From positions 248,001 through 312,000 of the forward strand of contig CAWGIW010000006.1 in assembly GCA_963822825.1 (NCBI GenBank): a DNA stretch of 64,000 nt, read 5' to 3'. Source of the DNA: JAWWPY01 sp963822825 (lineage in GTDB: Bacteria; Actinomycetota; Actinomycetes; Streptosporangiales; Streptosporangiaceae). The notes under the pieces are model-generated. The model saw only the letters and a program-made list of their open reading frames with translations. It was not told where the DNA came from and did not search any database. Numbering within the stretch: position 1 is the first letter of the stretch; each line of letters starts with the position of its first letter. Made by a program: the position numbers and the translations under genes. This document shows positions 62,598-64,000 of this stretch, piece after piece.

Positions 62598-63617
62598 TCA
62601 GTCCTGCGGCAGCGCGGCGATCGCGGCGCCCCGCGCCCCCGCCTGGTCGAGATCGGGGACGAGCGCGAAGCTGGCCACCCGGGTCTGCTCTTCGCGCAGC
62701 ACCGTGTGCTCGCGGACCTTGGCCAGGAACCAGTCCCGGAAAGCCGGCTCGGCCTCGATCACGCCGCCGCCGACGAAATAGACGTCCGGATCGGTGAACC
62801 CGGCCGCGATGGTGAAGATCCGGCCGAGGGCCATCGCCTGCTGCTCAAAGATCTTGAGGGCGAGCAGATCGCCCGCCACACCGTAACCCCGGACCAGCTT
62901 GGCGGCCTTGCCGAGCGGCTCGACCCTGGCGAGATCATGATCATCGAACTGGGTCAGCCAGTACGGCAGGAGATTCCTCTCGATTCCGGTGAGGGAAGCG
63001 ACGCTTTCCGCGTCACCAGAGAGCCCGCAGTTGCATACCGGTACCGGCTGGCCCTCGCCGAGCAGCCCGTCGAGCGGGATCTGAATGTGGCCGAACTCGC
63101 CCGCCATGCCGGCTGCCCCGCGCACCACCCGGCCGGCCTCGACCACGCCGCCGCCCAGCCCGGTGCCGACGATCGCCGCGACCGAGGAGTGCCGCCATGC
63201 CTCGGCGCCGAACCGGACCCGGTGCGCGTAAAGCGCCGCCGCATTGGCGTCATTGAGGTAGGACACGGGCAAGCCGAGCCTCGCCTCCAGGCTGGTGCGG
63301 ATGTCAAAGCCGCTCCAGCCGGGATGCCCGAAGTTGGTGGCGCCCCCGGCGGACAGGACGCCGTCCGCGCTCGCCGGGCCGGGGGTATCCAGCCCCACGG
63401 CGCGCACTGCCGCCCGGTCCGTGCCGGTGACCTTCAGGACGTAATCGAACGAAGCGGCGAGCGCCTCGATGGCCGGGTCCGGGCCTTCCCGCACCCGGCT
63501 GGGCATCTCCAGCATCTGATCGACAAGGAACCGGCCGGCCGAGTCAAGCACCGTCGCATTATTGGCCGTGCCGCCGTTGTCCAGACCTACCACGACCCAC
63601 TGCGCCGGATCCGTCAT
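62598..63617 (-). CDS. ROK-family sugar kinase-like protein
   Basis: A 339-residue member of the ROK family (sugar kinases and repressors) without an N-terminal HTH, so a kinase-like protein. It has the phosphate-binding GLDNGGTANNATVLD, GLDTPGPAS, YLNDANAAALYAH (catalytic Asp in the LNDANAA turn) and VGTGLGGGVVEAGRVVRG. The zinc motif appears as CNCGLSGDAES, with Asp where ROK proteins usually have the second-half Cys, so metal binding may be altered. It starts at ATG with GGGAGG upstream. Substrate unknown; glucose or N-acetyl sugars are typical. Confidence 0.85.
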   Translation of the reverse strand: MTDPAQWVVVGLDNGGTANNATVLDSAGRFLVDQMLEMPSRVREGPDPAIEALAASFDYVLKVTGTDRAAVRAVGLDTPGPASADGVLSAGGATNFGHPGWSGFDIRTSLEARLGLPVSYLNDANAAALYAHRVRFGAEAWRHSSVAAIVGTGLGGGVVEAGRVVRGAAGMAGEFGHIQIPLDGLLGEGQPVPVCNCGLSGDAESVASLTGIERNLLPYWLTQFDDHDLARVEPLGKAAKLVRGYGVAGDLLALKIFEQQAMALGRIFTIAAGFTDPDVYFVGGGVIEAEPAFRDWFLAKVREHTVLREEQTRVASFALVPDLDQAGARGAAIAALPQD

Positions 63618-63869
63618 GCTGTGCCTCCCGCCGTCTCGCCCGCAGGCAGCGTAGCCCGGCCGCGGGCAGCCTGCCACGGCCAGGACCGACGGGCGGCGGG
63701 CGGTACTAAGGCGCGGCCTACCTACCAGGCATGCTCCCCGTCGAGGCCGCCATTCGGGTCGGGGTGCCGGCTCCAAGGACGTCCTCGCCGAAGGCGCTGA
63801 CCAGGCCGGAGCGGACGAGCGGGCCGGCACCGTAACGTTGTCGCTAGCCGTTCACGTGGGAGTGTGTTC

Positions 63870-64000
63870 ATGCGCATGATCGTCACCGGGGCCTCGGAAA
63901 GCTTGGACGTCTTGTCGTGGCAGCGTTGCTCGGACGCGTCCCCGCGTCTGAGTTGATCCTGGTCTCCCGTTCACCGGACTCGCTGGAAGACTTCGCCAGG
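63870..64000 (+). pseudogene. NmrA-like NAD(P)H-binding oxidoreductase (QorB type), N-terminus only, frameshifted
   Basis: Seen only in its first 131 bases. ATG 63870 with TGGGAG upstream gives MRMIVTGAS. The family sequence then continues in another frame as KLGRLVVAALLGRVPASEL and onwards to the window edge. A missing G in TCGG(G)AAAG at 63894-63900 accounts for the shift; the original frame otherwise stops at 63959 or earlier. GAS(G)KLG is the NAD(P)-binding glycine motif of this family. The 252-nt gap before it, shared with the ROK gene, shows no other gene; no regulator is visible. Confidence 0.68.

Overview
The window is a very GC-rich piece of an actinobacterial (Actinomycetota) chromosome. 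The lineage call rests on gene content: a SufR-headed suf operon, opcA beside zwf, whiA-yvcK-rapZ-uvrC in one operon, a WhiB-like protein, Lsr2, RbpA and F420-independent central metabolism in the usual actinobacterial order. Many genes also have a TANNNT box 6-8 nt before a GTG/ATG start, the signature of leaderless transcripts. Genus cannot be decided; the filamentous, sporulating actinobacteria are the best guess. The backbone (sufR/B/D ... ABC transporter-ctaA ... tkt-tal-pgi-zwf-opcA-pgl ... secG-tpiA-pgk-gap-whiA-yvcK-rapZ-uvrC) runs in the same relative order as the Rv1420-Rv1462 stretch of Mycobacterium tuberculosis (recalled, not aligned), with accessory blocks inserted.

Layout. 1-3.1 kb: sufD (cut by the window edge), sufB and sufR on the minus strand, with an ACACT-N5-TGTGA SufR-type operator. 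3.2-10.3 kb: a gamma-glutamylation catabolic cluster (FadR-type regulator, amine/amino-acid permease, glutamine-synthetase-like ligase, aldehyde dehydrogenase, SDR alcohol dehydrogenase, PuuD-like hydrolase). It has no PuuB-type amine oxidase, which suggests an amino-alcohol substrate such as ethanolamine. 10.3-15.4 kb: ABC exporter, EamA transporter, heme A synthase and a PrsW-like membrane protease. 15.6-23.9 kb: a tightly coupled transketolase/transaldolase/oxidative pentose-phosphate operon. 23.8-35.5 kb: a surface-glycan cluster (four or five glycosyltransferases, a UDP-sugar dehydrogenase, a polysaccharide ABC export permease). 35.7-42.4 kb: a DUF1707 protein, an RCK-domain membrane protein, an acetate permease, an MscS-like channel, Lsr2, a Tyr/Gly-rich repeat protein and a WhiB-like protein.

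42.4-46.4 kb: sulfate assimilation. A short Arg/Cys leader peptide precedes sulfite reductase, a zinc-ribbon protein, APS reductase and sirohydrochlorin chelatase. 46.4-53.7 kb: AidB-like acyl-CoA dehydrogenase, glycogen debranching enzyme, a RibD-type reductase, an ATP-dependent DNA ligase and glutamate decarboxylase. 53.8-63.6 kb: rbpA, secG, the glycolytic tpiA-pgk-gap genes, whiA-yvcK-rapZ-uvrC and a ROK-family protein, all on the minus strand. The window ends in a truncated NmrA-like oxidoreductase.

Four otherwise well-conserved genes (puuD-like, cysH, gad, and the NmrA-like gene at the right edge) each carry a single-base frameshift. The cysH one creates a false CysH-chelatase fusion. 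This points to indel errors in the assembly or to several very recent lesions. No tRNA, rRNA, CRISPR array, insertion sequence or phage gene was recognised.
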